From: Tubiluchus corallicola
Taxonomy: Eukaryota > Priapulida > Priapulimorpha > Priapulimorphida > Tubiluchidae
DNA length: 64,000 nucleotides
Reading direction: 5' to 3'
NCBI GenBank assembly: GCA_030141605.1
Contig: JAQGDQ010000032.1
Coordinates: 169,501 to 233,500 of the forward strand
The translations under genes were made by a program, and so were the position numbers. Shown here in pieces: positions 10,853-23,900 of the stretch (the stretch's first letter is position 1; each line of letters starts with the position of its first letter). The notes beneath the pieces are model-generated. The model was not told where the DNA came from, searched no databases, and saw nothing but the letters and a program-made list of their open reading frames with translations.

Positions 10853-13310
10853 CTAACCAAAGAGGGAGGCACCGGGAGCGCCTTCATCTTCACCTTCAAA
10901 ATATTCATTCCAGAGCTCTGCGAATCGATCTTTGCTTAGTTCTCCTCCCTAGAAAATGTAAAACGCAGTATTTAAGCAATAATCTTAAAATCCGATTTTC
11001 GGGGTTGACACAACTAACCAATAAAGTCGCGGCCATCTTCAACTAAACCGTTAATATAAAATGCTACAAAGTTCCGCCCAACTGCAATTAGGTGGTTTGG
11101 GCGGGGCACCAATGATACCGGATATACACGATTTAATGTGACGGCTTTTGTAAACAAAATGGAACTGATACTAAAATCAAATCTGCCTCTGAGATTCTTA
11201 ATTTTTAAAACTAACACTGAAAATATTACTTTCTTGAAAATACATATCCAGACATAGATACGTCTTAGTTAAAATAATTTACATAATAAGTCACACAGTT
11301 TTCGGAAAATTTAAGTTTTGATTCATTTATTTTAATACAATGGAAAAAATAGTAGGTATATCTACCTGTGAAATTTTGTCATATGCTGCACTTAGAGCTC
11401 CTGCATCAACTCCAAATTTAGAGAAGGCACCAACATACTCCTCCTTGCTAAGATTACCATCGCCTATAAAAATGCCCGTTTGATATAATGCTATGTCCTG
11501 ATTTAGGCATGTCTCACCTAAATATTGATGGACATTTTATGCGTCTAGCAGAGCTTGGACTTAGAGCTTGTACATCCATTGAAACATAAGCAATGTGAAC
11601 TCAATGAAGAAAACAAAAATCTTGATCAGATGGATAACCACCGATTCAAAAGATTGTCTGAAATGACAGCATCCAGGCAGCCATCCAACCAACCAACGAA
11701 CAAACGAACTACCAACCTACCTATCAGAAAGTCGGCCAACGAAGCAAGCAAGCAAATTAACTAACCAGCTAGCCAGGCAAGTGACCAGACATACAGACGG
11801 CCAGACGAATGAAAGAACGAACGAGCGGCAGAGTGAGCGTACGAACGAACGAACGATCGATCGATCGAACGAACGAATTAATGAACAAATAAACGAATGA
11901 ACGAACGAAACGAATGAACGAATAGACAAACATATGGGCTGATTAACAGACAAACAAGCAATAACTGTAACATTAAATATGCTCTTGAATTTGTTGTCTT
12001 GAAGGCACATTTTTCGTGGAAAACTGTTACAGGATTCTGCCTACCTGTAACAAAACTGGAATATATATATAAGCCAAAAACACCAAACTATCAGAAGTCG
12101 TGAACTGAATCAATATAACGTGTAGTATAGAAGGAATGTATATCATATCTCGCTCAGGTTGCACTTACCTTCGCGGTCGATCATGTTGAACAGCATGTCT
12201 CTGAACCTCGCCCTGAATTGAGTGACTTCTTCAGATGACGTAACTGCTGTAGCTATCCATTCTGCAACGGTTACCTATCAAATACGTTTTACTGCTTTAG
12301 TCTAGAACTTTAATGAGATGCAATAATGTATAAAATGTAGAACATTACTGGCTCTACAAATGTATTTTTTGATACAACCCCCGTTTTTATGCCAAACGCT
12401 TTTCCTAATGCAATTCTGATCCCCATTAAAGTTCGTAATTAATTTTGCTGTTTGAGGATATCTGTAAATGCATTTATGTCCACACATTTTGCAGCCTTTT
12501 TAGCATCTATAACCACAGCATTTTTGAACATTGAAAATAAAAAAATTATGACCAAAACGTCTCTGAAATAAAAATTTATTATGTATAAGATTTAAAAGAG
12601 TTTTAATAAAAACAGGAGTTTCTTGCCTTGCCATCACCATCTGCGTCAAACTTTTCTCTCAACGTGTTCCAAAACTTGTCTAAAGCTGTTTTAACTTGAG
12701 CTGCTTCTGGACTACCTAAGTCCCATCCTCGGTTTGAACAGAATTTCTTTGGAAATAAAAGCGAAACACGTTATTAGGACTAAAATGTGTGGCTAACTCG
12801 CCCTCCTGCATTTAATATTTTATTTGCAAAGCAATTATTGCAATTCCAAATTAAAATTTCATGTTAGAGAGCAATAGAAATTTAAAAATATAAATTCCTC
12901 CATGTTTATTTTCATTATAGCAGAAGTTGTAGCGATAATTTTATGATTCCCGATTACTACATAATTTAATTATCAAATGTAAATTTTCTAATTTTGAGCA
13001 ATAAAATTTTACCTCCAAGACTCCGTGAATATCAGCTTCTTCAATCACGCCATCATTATTGCTATCTGAAATAATAAAGTAAAGGCCTTTAGGTTGGGTT
13101 TCTATGAAGTGCACATTACGATCACCTGTTGATCATCATCCTTATTCTCCTCATCATCGTCATCATCATCATCATTGTTATCACTCTCATTATCAAGTGA
13201 AGCTAATGATGCTGGAATTTCATTAGGTAGGAAATGCATAGTGCTGAAGTGTACCTACCGAACAAAGTGGTAAGAACCTTGGCGAGTTTTCTCTTGCGAA
13301 ACTCAGACAT
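10853..13310 (-). CDS. Calexcitin-like EF-hand calcium-binding protein, complete
   Basis: Six coding exons in transcript order: 13310-13259, 13065-13013, 12746-12627, 12274-12169, 11463-11366, 10948-10853. They join in frame to 174 residues from MSEFRKRKL to a TAG stop. EF-hand loops: 1 at residues 18-29 (DSNNDGVIEEAD, Asp rather than Glu at position 12), 2 at 69-80 (DADGDGKVTVAE) and 3 at 108-119 (DREGDGNLSKEE). A fourth helix-loop-helix at about 139-150 (DKISQGGELSKD) has lost its ligands. The C-terminus ends APGASLFG, the tail I associate with invertebrate calexcitin / sarcoplasmic calcium-binding proteins. These are cytosolic calcium sensors or buffers, studied in neurons and muscle. There is no signal peptide or membrane segment. 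Introns split all three good loops, and the frame across each loop confirms the joins. The intron at 12626-12275 starts with GC, not GT. Family placement is solid; neuronal function is only inferred. Confidence 0.93.
11640..11950. repeat. Degenerate tetranucleotide tract (CAAC/GAAC/GATC variants)
   Basis: About 300 bp of shifting 4-bp repeats (CCAACCAA, GAACGAAC, GATCGATC, GAATGAAC), inside the intron between the third and fourth EF-hand exons. The repeat keeps frames open and creates a spurious 97-codon ORF on the minus strand. Confidence 0.85.
13125..13195. repeat. ATC/TTC-type microsatellite in the first coding intron of the calexcitin-like gene
   Basis: Imperfect TCATCATC run with TCCTTATTC interruptions. 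Confidence 0.7.
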
Positions 13311-13323
13311 GATGAGATAGTTG

Positions 13324-15175
13324 CTGAAAACAACAATTTAAAATTTTATTTTATTTCGAGGTTTAGACGTCGATTTACATTATTAAGTACATGGCACGTG
13401 ATAAGAGGTAAACGTACATCTTCGGCTACAAAAGTGGCGAAAATAAATCTATGGTCAATTAAAGCACTATTAATCGACTATTTCTTGCTTTTGTTGATGT
13501 TATGTAATACATAGTGAAACTAAACAGTTTTGACCCAGCCTGGTAACAGCACTTCAGTGACACCTTATCAAAAGTAAAATAAATCTTTTGATATTTGTCG
13601 ACTAATCAGTAACAAAGTTAATTTTGTATTTGTCCACACCGTCAATAATATCTTTGTAGCTAATTTTAGCTCACGTAAGGAAAGATGTGGCCAATTATCG
13701 ATAACCTTTGATCAAAAACAGCTCTTCACATTGTTTGCTTTAATGAAAGTCATGCGATCACGCGTTTTGTTGAAACCAGTATTTACTTTTAGTTTTCCTC
13801 AGCGAAATGCTGTAACGCACAGATTAGTCAATAGTCATTTAAAACATACTACCCGGTGTTCCAAGTCTTCAGCTACCTCATTTCCCTTCTTTTATGAAAA
13901 CAATGTATTCGCCACTTAAGAGTTCTAGAAAACGTTCAGGAGTAACGAAGACATAAACCGGTGAATTACAGGTAATCATAATGTTCAATATTAAATTTAT
14001 ATGGGCGTAAAACCACATTGATTTTATGAAGTTTCCATAAAAGGCTTTAATGCAAATACAGTGTAAATTAAGAATAGAGATTTGTAAGATTATGATGACA
14101 GAATTTGGATTTGATCTAGGGATACGCGGGCTACAATTATAAGTGCAACGGACAGAGTATCCAACCATTAGAGTAGAGATCAGGCAGCTCTTATCCCAAT
14201 CTTAACAGCTCAACAACATGTCAAAGTTTCTCAAAGGCGGAGAGTATTTTACCAAACATCAACCTGTGTTATAAGTTTTAATGTAGTGTTTAAGGCATAA
14301 TGTGTTAAGGTAATTATTTATTAAGGCGTGATATTAATAGATTGATATTAATAGACGAATAATTATTAATTTACTGATTATTAAGAAACAAAAACCCTCG
14401 ACGCAAACGAACGTCAAATAGGATGAAAGAACTACGAAAGATGGTGACTCTAAATTTAAGCTAAATCATTTAGGGTACAATTACATAAGTATCATGTAAT
14501 TATGCTATTATCAACCTGTTTTGCTTGGCAACAAAAATGAATTCTCTGGTTTACTGAAACAGAAAACTTGAGTAATTGCTTTTCATTAAGTTTGCTTTAA
14601 TTTGGAAGCTAGTTGTCCGTTAGCAATTAATTAAATAATTTTCATATAATTAAAAATTTATGTTCAAAATTGTGAAATTGATTGCGGTGAAAAAACTAAA
14701 CTTGCTTCGCTAATCTTATTTTTAAATTTGATTCTTAATCCTTAGGCAGCAAAATTTTGTGAGAGAATAAACTAAATTTTAACTAATAATGTTAACTAGG
14801 TGCTTTAATTTAGTTTTCAGTACAATTACTCTCAACAGATATACTTCATTTCAAAAATTATCACTTTTTAATAGGTGCTTTTAGTTTTTGATTAACTATT
14901 TGAAATGCTTTAGCTGTTATTTGTTTATTGGATTTCGCCGAAAGTTAAAAATAGATGAAAGACATACTTGAAAAATTAAAAACGTACCCATTATTACATT
15001 ATTATCATCACCAACAATGAGATTCCACTTTTTAAACATACTTTGATTATAGAGCTATCGACCTTAACAGCTTATTATTTGCAAATTTTATACTGTAATT
15101 ATAAGCGTGTGATTACCTGTAGTGCCTTTTGATCCTAATAAACAAATTAATCTAAAAACGAGAGCAATAACTTAC
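13324..15175 (-). other. First intron of the calexcitin-like gene
   Basis: The minus strand shows a GTAAGT donor at 15175 and a GTTTTCAG acceptor ending at 13324, 13 bp before the ATG. The intron is AT-rich, with no other exon recognised apart from a SINE-like remnant near 14.1 kb. Confidence 0.65.
14095..14178 (-). mobile_element. tRNA-derived SINE-like remnant
   Basis: Read on the minus strand, it has a tRNA-like A-box region (TAATGGTTGGATACTC) followed about 40 bp later by a B-box-like GATCAAATCC. The sequence does not fold as an intact tRNA and lacks a proper acceptor stem, so it is called a SINE head or decayed tRNA. Confidence 0.4.
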
Positions 15176-15232
15176 CGTTAGCGAGAGATAGCAGAGATGA
15201 GGCAGGTATCGAGCGGAGTGCGACAAGATGTA
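15176..15232 (-). other. Predicted 5' UTR exon of the calexcitin-like gene
   Basis: The minus-strand donor GTAAGT begins at 15175. Sequence upstream is GC-richer than its surroundings and has no ATG in the frame of the protein. The 5' edge is estimated from a TATA box 29-36 bp upstream, so it is approximate. Confidence 0.5.
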
Positions 15233-15260
15233 ACACTGCCCTTGGTGACATCATTTGTCT

Positions 15261-15268
15261 CTTTTATA
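15261..15268 (-). promoter_or_regulatory. TATA box of the calexcitin-like gene
   Basis: TATAAAAG on the minus strand, placed about 30 bp before the predicted start of the 5' UTR exon. Confidence 0.55.
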
Positions 15269-18200
15269 ACTTTTTTTATCAAGATAAAAAGTGGCGGGGC
15301 TCACGAACCGCTCGTCTTTGTACTACACAGAACACTCAGTATGAGTCATATGCACTGAGTCCTTCTGCAATAATAATTTGGCTTTTACATTAATTAAGAT
15401 AAAAACTTGAAGATCAATTAATTATTTAATCTGTTCCTTCTAGGGCAAGTCATTCGAGGAACTAATATTGTTATCGACTGATTTTAATTTTATTATAAGG
15501 GTCGTTCTACGGACGACTGAAAAAAATTATTAACTTTAATAAATGCAAGATGGTAATTTCACGTTAAGATTAAAACAATCGTATTATTAAATGTTCAGTT
15601 AATGTATGTTTTCATAAATAGCCGATCAAATGAAAGAATTTGATTCGTACCCTGTTTTGTCCTCTCTAAGGATCAACAAAGAAATTCAGTCAAGTGTCAA
15701 CTATGACTTCAATACTCAAATTGCTTTAGAGTGCTGCACGTTCTGTTAATTATTATGACATAACAGTTTGTCCTTTCTTCGTTTTGAACTCATTCAATTC
15801 TGTTTTTCGCTTTATATCGAAAATGCTGATTAAACCTAGCATTCGTTTTATAAAAAGCAGAATTAAAAACATAGTTTTTCCATTGTTTTAACTACTGATA
15901 CACGCTTTAGTGGGAGATAGTTAGATTTATACACATTTTGTGGGTTTCCCAAACCCAACTAGTAGCACGGCTCATTTAGATTAGATTAGATTTAGATTAT
16001 TTATTCAATCCAATAATACAACGGTACCTTTGTACATGAATAATGTTATTACAATTAACGATAATTAGCTAATGTTTGAGGAAAAGAGAAAGCCTTCATG
16101 AAAGGAGAAAGCCACCAGGCATGAATGCATTTACGGTGGCCCACATTAATCGTTTCTGTTAAACGTACAAAAAACATTAAAATCAAATGTGAGTAGTTTT
16201 AACGAAAAAGGGCCTAAGTTCTTAACATTAACGATCTCTGACTGTAAACCATTCCACATATCAATCACTCCGTTTGCAAAAGAGTATTTAAAACATCAAT
16301 GCGACAATAGTTTTTATACAGTTTGTAACTATGGCCCCTTAAACCGAGACTGTGCATATGTGAAAAAAATCGTTTAAACTTAAGTCTATCAGGCTATGAC
16401 AAATTTTGAACTTGCGAAATATCGTTGTACATCGATTTTATCGATCAAACTAACGTTATGGGGATTCCACACAGGGAATCTGCTTTTACTGATCGTGACT
16501 CTTCCAGGCGACAATACCATTGCCATCGACGGCCCCAACAAAAATTACTATATTTTAGATAATGTTCTTATATGGGGCGAGTAGAAACAGACATTAACAC
16601 AACAAGAAAAGCAATCATGTAAACGATTAGACTTATGTCTGATGCAGAGCATGCTCGAAACACAAAGTAAACTACATATATACAATCTCGTTTATAAAGT
16701 AATAATTATTACATCCTAAAATATTCTATAATTATTACAAGTGCAGGTTAAGCTTCGCGAGCCTCTCAACACTATCTCGCTTAGGTAGTAAGCTTTAAAG
16801 TTAAATCCATCATTATTTAGATAATGCAGCAAGACTAGTCTACCGTTATCGAAAAGATCCAGGATTCATTAATTTGGAGATCTACGACTGACGTATTTTG
16901 ACTGATAAATTAACCCTTTCCTTAAGTTTATCGTCTGGGTTATAGTCAATGACGTCATTAGAACTACTGAATAGTGTACTCACAAACATCTTAATCAAAC
17001 AGTATAAGATCGTCTATCTAAAAATCAATACTGTGGAATTGATGTCAGTCGCGCAAAATGTCTCTCCAATGTAGAAATTATAATTTTTTGCTCACTTATG
17101 AGTAGACAAAACAGTTTTTTATTCTATGTACGGGGACTCTACAGAATGTGATCTTTCATTATTATTAATTATTGATTGAAACGATATCAGTTTTCTATTA
17201 TTTGATATAACGTTCCGATAAGGTTATATAGGATTTTGATTTTTTTAAATAGTATCGCTTTGTGCTCTCATTTAATTAGTTTTATCTTTGTTTAAATACT
17301 TCAAGTCATCCTATTTACATATTTCAAAATGTTATTTTCACTGTAAATGAATTATTGTTAGGTATCTTACTATAGTTACTTACTAAATTATTTTATTTAT
17401 TTTACTTTTATTATTAACTACATGTGATAACAACAATAACTAATAACAATATTTTTTACAAACAACTTTTATTTATACCCAAAAAACATCGTTTGTGAAC
17501 TGACAACTACGATTTTTCACTTTAGGGTTAATTTGTCTTTTGTGGGCAATTTGTCTTTTAAAACCGGAAGCTAACGACATGTTTACTCGGCTCTAATTTC
17601 GCAGTCAGTAGTCCGACAACTCTCAATTAAACCCGGCAAGTTACTCCAACTCTATTCGCCACACTTTCATTTAGCTTTACGTGACCGCCATGTGCTATGT
17701 CCAGGTTTTCGCTACCTATTTCACTTTTGGCTATCTACTTCATTAAAAATTACTTAAAACAACACTTTTTTCATATTTTTTTCAATTTATCGTAATTAGT
17801 GTCTAAGTGATGAGTCAGTGCCCTCAGTTAGCAGACCCAGACACTCGTACTAGTATAGCAACTAGACGAGTGTCAGTTCATCAGTGAAATGATATAATAT
17901 TTGCAAAATAAGTTTATTTGTCCTGGTTAGACGATGAATCTATTCGGTAGTTCGATAAAGGTACATGTACAGCACAACTAGCTTGTTATATTTACTATAG
18001 TGTGGATTTATAATCGAAAAGCTTTTTTTAATTAATGAAAAATCCCACATTTAGGAAAAAAGAGAAAATGCGACATTTCAAATCAAGAGCGCGGTTTATC
18101 ATCAGGTGAAATATTCCAGAAGAGACAAATCACTTAAAATTACTAATAACGACTTTTTGCTTTATTTTATATTATTAAAGTATTATTACTAGACTTGTGC

Positions 18201-19103
18201 AGCTAGTTGAGAATGAGAATGAACGTGAAGAATGACAGTTTGCTATTAATAACGTCTATGGGGGTATTGGTCGCAAGTTAGTACAGTCGCTCCAGGCGCG
18301 ACTAAACCAGCATACTTCAGCCAACACAAGTGCAGGAGCACCCCTAAATGTATTCGTTGGACCCAAGTGTATGATGGCAATCAAAACCGTACTGACTTCT
18401 CTGATGAAGTAGTATGTAATTCTTCAAGCTAATAGTGCAATAATTTTATCACATTGTTGGGTATTGCTGGATAGGTGTGCACCTTCGTTTTAAAGAGATG
18501 GGCAATTTTGATCTTTCAAGCAGGGAGCCATTATGCATGATCTTTTACACTCACGGGACCAGGGACAGGAAACTCGCAGAGTTCTATAAGTGTAAATGTA
18601 ACGAGCTGTAAGTCAAATATAATGATTGTTCACCTGCTTTTATCTCGCAATTGCAACACGCACTAGTTGGTCTACTTCATATGATTATTATGAATTATGG
18701 ATTTTAAAGTGTGACATTTTGACATACTGTATACGGTTTTACTATACTACTACCTGTTTTGATTAATGAACTTTGCACAGAACTGGGCTGCTTTATGTGC
18801 CCTAATGCCCTGCTGTTAAGTGCAATGATGATCACTTGATGGCAGCACCATGCAATATCAGCTGTCACGTCAAAATTATTATTTTTTTTAGAAAATTCAG
18901 TTAATATACTAAGATCTTATTTATTATTGACGATATATAAGTCTAGCTTATTATTAAGATGTAGAGCTGCCTTTGCCACTCTGGTATGTGACTGCATCTT
19001 CCTTGAGCTAGGCAAACAGCCAGAATGATGACTAAAATTTCCTAGGATTATTGAACCTAGGTGAATGACCAACCTCGGTATTGCTTCACATCGGTCGTCA
19101 ATT

Positions 19104-19272
19104 GTTATTTATATTATCTGTTATCAATGGTGTTATTTATATTGTTTGTTTTTCAATGGTGTTATTTATATTCTTTTCTATCAATATCAGCAACTCCATT
19201 GTTTATTACCAATGGTGTTATTGATATTGTTTGTTATGAATGGTATCATTCAAATTATTTGTTATCAAAAGT
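19104..19272. repeat. Degenerate minisatellite, about 35-bp unit
   Basis: Phrases such as TGTTATCAATGG TGTTATTTATATTGTT recur four to five times with divergence. The spurious ORFs of 83 and 95 codons here are products of the repeat. Confidence 0.65.
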
Positions 19273-19969
19273 GTACCGTTTTAAATTGTCTTGTTGTATT
19301 GCAGGTTATTAACTTTCACATGTACATGGGAAAATTCATGTCATGGTTGTAAAACCACTCTGATTTAAACCAGAGAAATTATGTTAAAATTAGTAAAAAT
19401 TACGCATTCAACGGTACTTAAAAACATTTATGATGCATAAATAATCATGACCAACGGTATGAATACTTAAATAACATTAAATGGTTATGGTTTATACTTT
19501 ATAGGCTCACTGTTCGCACAGTCAGTAAATTTTTTATAAGACCGGATGGATTTTATAGACTTTTTTGTAAGGCTTATTAAACTTTTGGAATACGACAAAT
19601 CTGTAAACTTATTTACGCAACTAGTTTAGATGTAAAACTGCGCAATACTTAATTCAGAAGAACAGTCGCATGGCTCTTGCGCAATAAACAATGCCCTTGA
19701 GTATTATGAATAATAGTAACTGCTCTATTTATGGTTTAAGTTTTTACTGTTTTCCTAAGATCTCGTGTACGCTGGTTAGGCACTTTAACACAGAGGAGTA
19801 GACGGACGGCGTTACTGAGTTGGCATGCGCTGACAAAATTAGTGTATTATTGAAAAATTTTAAAGTTAAAAAATCAAATAGAAGCAAAGTTGATCATTGA
19901 AAAAATAATGGTACCGCTATTGCCATGCCATGAAATTCAGCGAACAATAGTAAACTCACTGATATACAC

Positions 19970-20035
19970 GTAACGTAACGTAACTAATCTAATCTATTGT
20001 AACCTAACACAACCTAACCAAACGTAACGTAGCAT
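19970..20035. repeat. Short CGTAA / AACCTAA repeat tract
   Basis: Pentanucleotide ACGTAACGTAACGTAAC grades into AACCTAACACAACCTAACC. Confidence 0.6.
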
Positions 20036-20858
20036 AAATTGATCTAACTTCGTTTTCCTACTTTGTATTTGTAATAATGAAATTAAGGACAACTGAGGTC
20101 TTTTACCCCAAAGAGAAATGGAACAGCCTAAAGAAATGAGCATTTATAATTTGGGAGTTTATAAAAGCCCTAACTCTATTAGAAAGCGCACTCTACTAGT
20201 CAAAGTTAAATGTCAACTTGCAAACAAATCTTATCAAAAAGTGTAAAGTAAGTTATAGTCCTCAACTAGTTGCATATTAAACTAATATCAATTTCTCTCG
20301 TGCTGTGAAAAAATGTGTGCATTCCTCACGGATGAATTTTTTTATATTGCTTACGATATCCTAATAAAGGCGTTCGGTTGTCAGATAAAATTGTTATAAT
20401 CAATGGATTGACTATACTGCAATGTCTTGAAGCAAGTACGCCCAATCACCACCACGCATTGATAAGCTTACAAGACAGGTTATTCAGGTTATACGCGATG
20501 AGTAAATTCTTTGATTATTCACAAAATTAATTATAAGTGCATTTACAAACAATTATGTGATTTCATTACAAGTGAACGCCTCTGGCGCAAACAAGCTATT
20601 TGAAATGATTTTGTGCTGCGCAATCCTGTAGAACTTTGGACTATAGCCGTTTTCCGAATGAGAATGTCAACAATGCCAGCGCCTAGTTTTATGAACAGGC
20701 CTCCATGCTGGCAAACTTAAATTTTCCTTCTCTTACATGAAGGTGGCATAACGATATTCATCTCACCAAGCGTGGGTTTTATATCACCTGGTGTTGTTTT
20801 TCAAAATGTGATTAAGTGACGTGTAAGTCACGATGTATGTGTACGGCTAGGTTTTACT

Positions 20859-20866
20859 TATATATT
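20859..20866 (+). promoter_or_regulatory. Candidate TATA box of the Kazal gene
   Basis: TATATATT about 85 bp before the ATG at 20949, predicting a short 5' UTR that starts near 20890. Confidence 0.4.
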
Positions 20867-20948
20867 AGCACACCTGGCCTCAGATGACTGAAACAAGCAT
20901 AGACTAAAACAATTTCATACTACAGTACTTTGATGTGACAATTTGACA

Positions 20949-23900
20949 ATGTATTTTGTTCGGCCGACAGTCGTTTTTCTGGCCATTCTAGGTAGGTGTT
21001 AGTGATTTTATTCAGCGCGTTTTAACAGACTACTGTAACTGGCCAGACGCCAGTTAATAATACCATGTATACTCTTGTGATTTTTGACTTTGTCAAGCTT
21101 TCAGTTTCAGCCGCTTTGCTGATAAAGCAAAAACTTTTTAGAAGTTTATGCATTAGCCACATTTTTAAAAACGAAAACCGTAATTGTGTGAAAATGTGGT
21201 GTCAGGTACAAAATTTTATCTGTGGATCCAGAAGGCTGCTTCGTTCGGGCGTGATTAAGTTTTTTATATCGAAGACGGACACGTAACGAAGACGACTGTA
21301 TATAATTTGGGCTTTTGTCATCATTCGTAGAACTGGTATTTGAAAAGTTTGTCGCTGTGATTTTGTTGTTGTTGTTATGGTTGTCATCGTCGTTGCCTAC
21401 GACTTTTCATAAATATATACGGGGCTTTATACCCTGCCCACAGCGGCAAGTGTTGCAAATCTGTAAATTGGACATAATCAGCTCGATCAAACGAGCGCTA
21501 TTGTGTCGAACCTGCAAATCAGTAGATGTGGAAATTATTGTCATTCAAACATTCGTTAAGCTTATTTGAAAATAAACGAAAGAAATACATGTATATCGGG
21601 TCTCAAATTTCGTGATTTTCAATGCGAAACAGGAAATTTGTCGAGCTTCTGCTTCCTGTTGCCATCCTGCTGCAAATAGACTACAAATGTTTCTGTTATT
21701 ACTAAGTACCACCACCACCAGCACCACCATCATCATCATCGTCATCATCATCGTCATCATCATCATCATCATCGTCGTCGTCACGTCCATCATCAAGAAT
21801 ACAATGCAATGTAGAATTTTAGTCGCTGTATACAGAGGCCTAATCATATTAAACTTACTTATTGCATAAGAAATTCGATTCTAAGCGACATGGTGTGTGG
21901 CACATACACGCACATGAAGGTAGGTAAACAATTCCTTTCACCTTGTTCGTCTCCTACAAACTCAACCAGCAAATTTAACTTTTGTCATTTTCAATATGAT
22001 TTCGCCGCATCTGTAATATTCAAGCTCCGCACAGAATGTCAATACTGGTACCGTGAAGCCAATATTTGGCTTCGGAAACAAAATGTAATTTTCAGATTGT
22101 TTGGATAAAACAGCAGACATGTTGATCTTTGATTCTGCTGATAAATTTATCTTTTATGCATCACGGATAGTTTTTGCAAAACTGGATTCAAATTTTTGCG
22201 TCAAATGTTTTAGTTTTGGGTTCTCTTGTCAGTGATTGAAAGATCGAATAGGATTTAACCACAGATAATATCACAGAATTATAAGTCTGAAGCGCTTTAT
22301 TGACTTAATAAAAACCTACCGAGAACCTTGGTGAACACGTTTGGACATTTTTAGCGATGGTAGATCTTAGAATAAATTTCGAAAAGAACAGAACAAATTT
22401 CGTAGGCACAAGCACGTGGGAGGCTACCCTGTGGCAAGCAATAGAAATTTATAAATGAAAAACGGAGGTAGTACAAAGCATTGTCTACGTAAAAAAAGGC
22501 AATTTATTCTACGCAAAGGTGATGATGATGATGATGATGATGATGATGACGACGACGACGACGACGATGATGATGATGATGATAATGATGATCATACGAT
22601 GGTGATGGTGATGATGATGATTGACAGTAATGATGATGGTAGTATGCTTACCATGAGTGAGCCAGCAAGTGAATGAGTGAATGTGCGAATGATGGCGCGA
22701 GCGAGTGTCTGCATTCTGAATAGCTGAGTTGCTTAGTGAGTGGATTAGTAACTAGGTAAATGAATAGGAGGGGAGAGAGAGCGAGAGAAAGAGACGTAAC
22801 CAACTGACTGACTGACCGACAGACCGAACGACCAACCACAATCAACCAACCAAGCACCGACCCATACACCCACCAGCCAGCCAACCTACCAACTAACCAA
22901 CCAACCAGCCAGCCAGCCAACCAACCAACCAGCAAACCAACCAACCAACCAACAAGCAAACAAACAATGAACCAAATAAATAAAGTAAATAAGCAAACAA
23001 CAACAATATGGGTGATCGAACAGATGGTGGGTTGGTAAGTTTGTTATGCAGGTAAATGATGTTTGCTAGCACTCAGTTTGAGTCAGCTGTTATTGTGCCC
23101 AGTGAAAGTTTGCCAGCTCGAAGGCTAAGAGACGTTAACGCGGAAATATCTTCCACTGTCATGCTTTAAATTACATGCTTCAATCATGATTCATACTTTG
23201 CATCAAAGTCAAGTACCGAAATGCCATCGTTAATGATTAAAACTTAAACACGTGTTTTTATTTTTGATCACACTCAACAATAGCATCTATGATCAACCAT
23301 TATTCATTAGCAACTATTTGGTGATGGAGAAAACGAATTCTTAAAATGAAAATAACAGCCAGCACCCACTTAAGTAACGACAAGGATTTTATTCAGACAC
23401 AAACATCTGGAACGTTTCAACACAGTTAAGGTCATGTTCACGCAACAATCCACCTAAATAAAAAATGCATTGCAAAAAATACAAAAATCAACATTGTGAG
23501 AAGCAAACAAGACATATACTAAATTGTAAACTTACGTATTGTGTAGTACAATGCCAAATGATAGAAAAAATAAAGTTATGTTACTCCAACACAATTCATT
23601 CTCTGCAAAATGTCTGGGTGTAGAAATAAGAGAAACCTTTGGACATAAAATGAAGAACAACGCTGTAAACGAGCAGCTAGAAGGAAAAATTACTCGTTAA
23701 AATTTGAAAACAGAAATGTTATTTATTGAATTTTGCAGGATGCATTCTTAAGGGCAGTGCAGCAGACAAGTGCGACAAAGCTTGCCCAAGAAACTATGAC
23801 CCAGTTTGCGCTGATGATGACCACAATTACAACAACATATGTTTAATGGAAGTCGCAGGGTGTAAGGCAAACAGAAAACTTAGAGTGGTACGTACGTAGC

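Larger units (their letters stand above)
15270..20858. other. Large intergenic interval, no gene recognised
   Basis: 5.6 kb between two divergent promoters. A repeat-tail-like run (TTAGATTAGATTAGATTTAGATTATTTATTC) at about 15977-16010 resembles the end of a dispersed element. Two minisatellite-like tracts are listed separately. The ORFs of 60-95 codons here have no domain, signal peptide or splice support. Confidence 0.5.

Noticed and set aside
19980-20035. Telomere-like AACCTAA repeats
   Set aside because: Too short and irregular; they grade into CGTAA repeats and are not an array of one telomeric unit.
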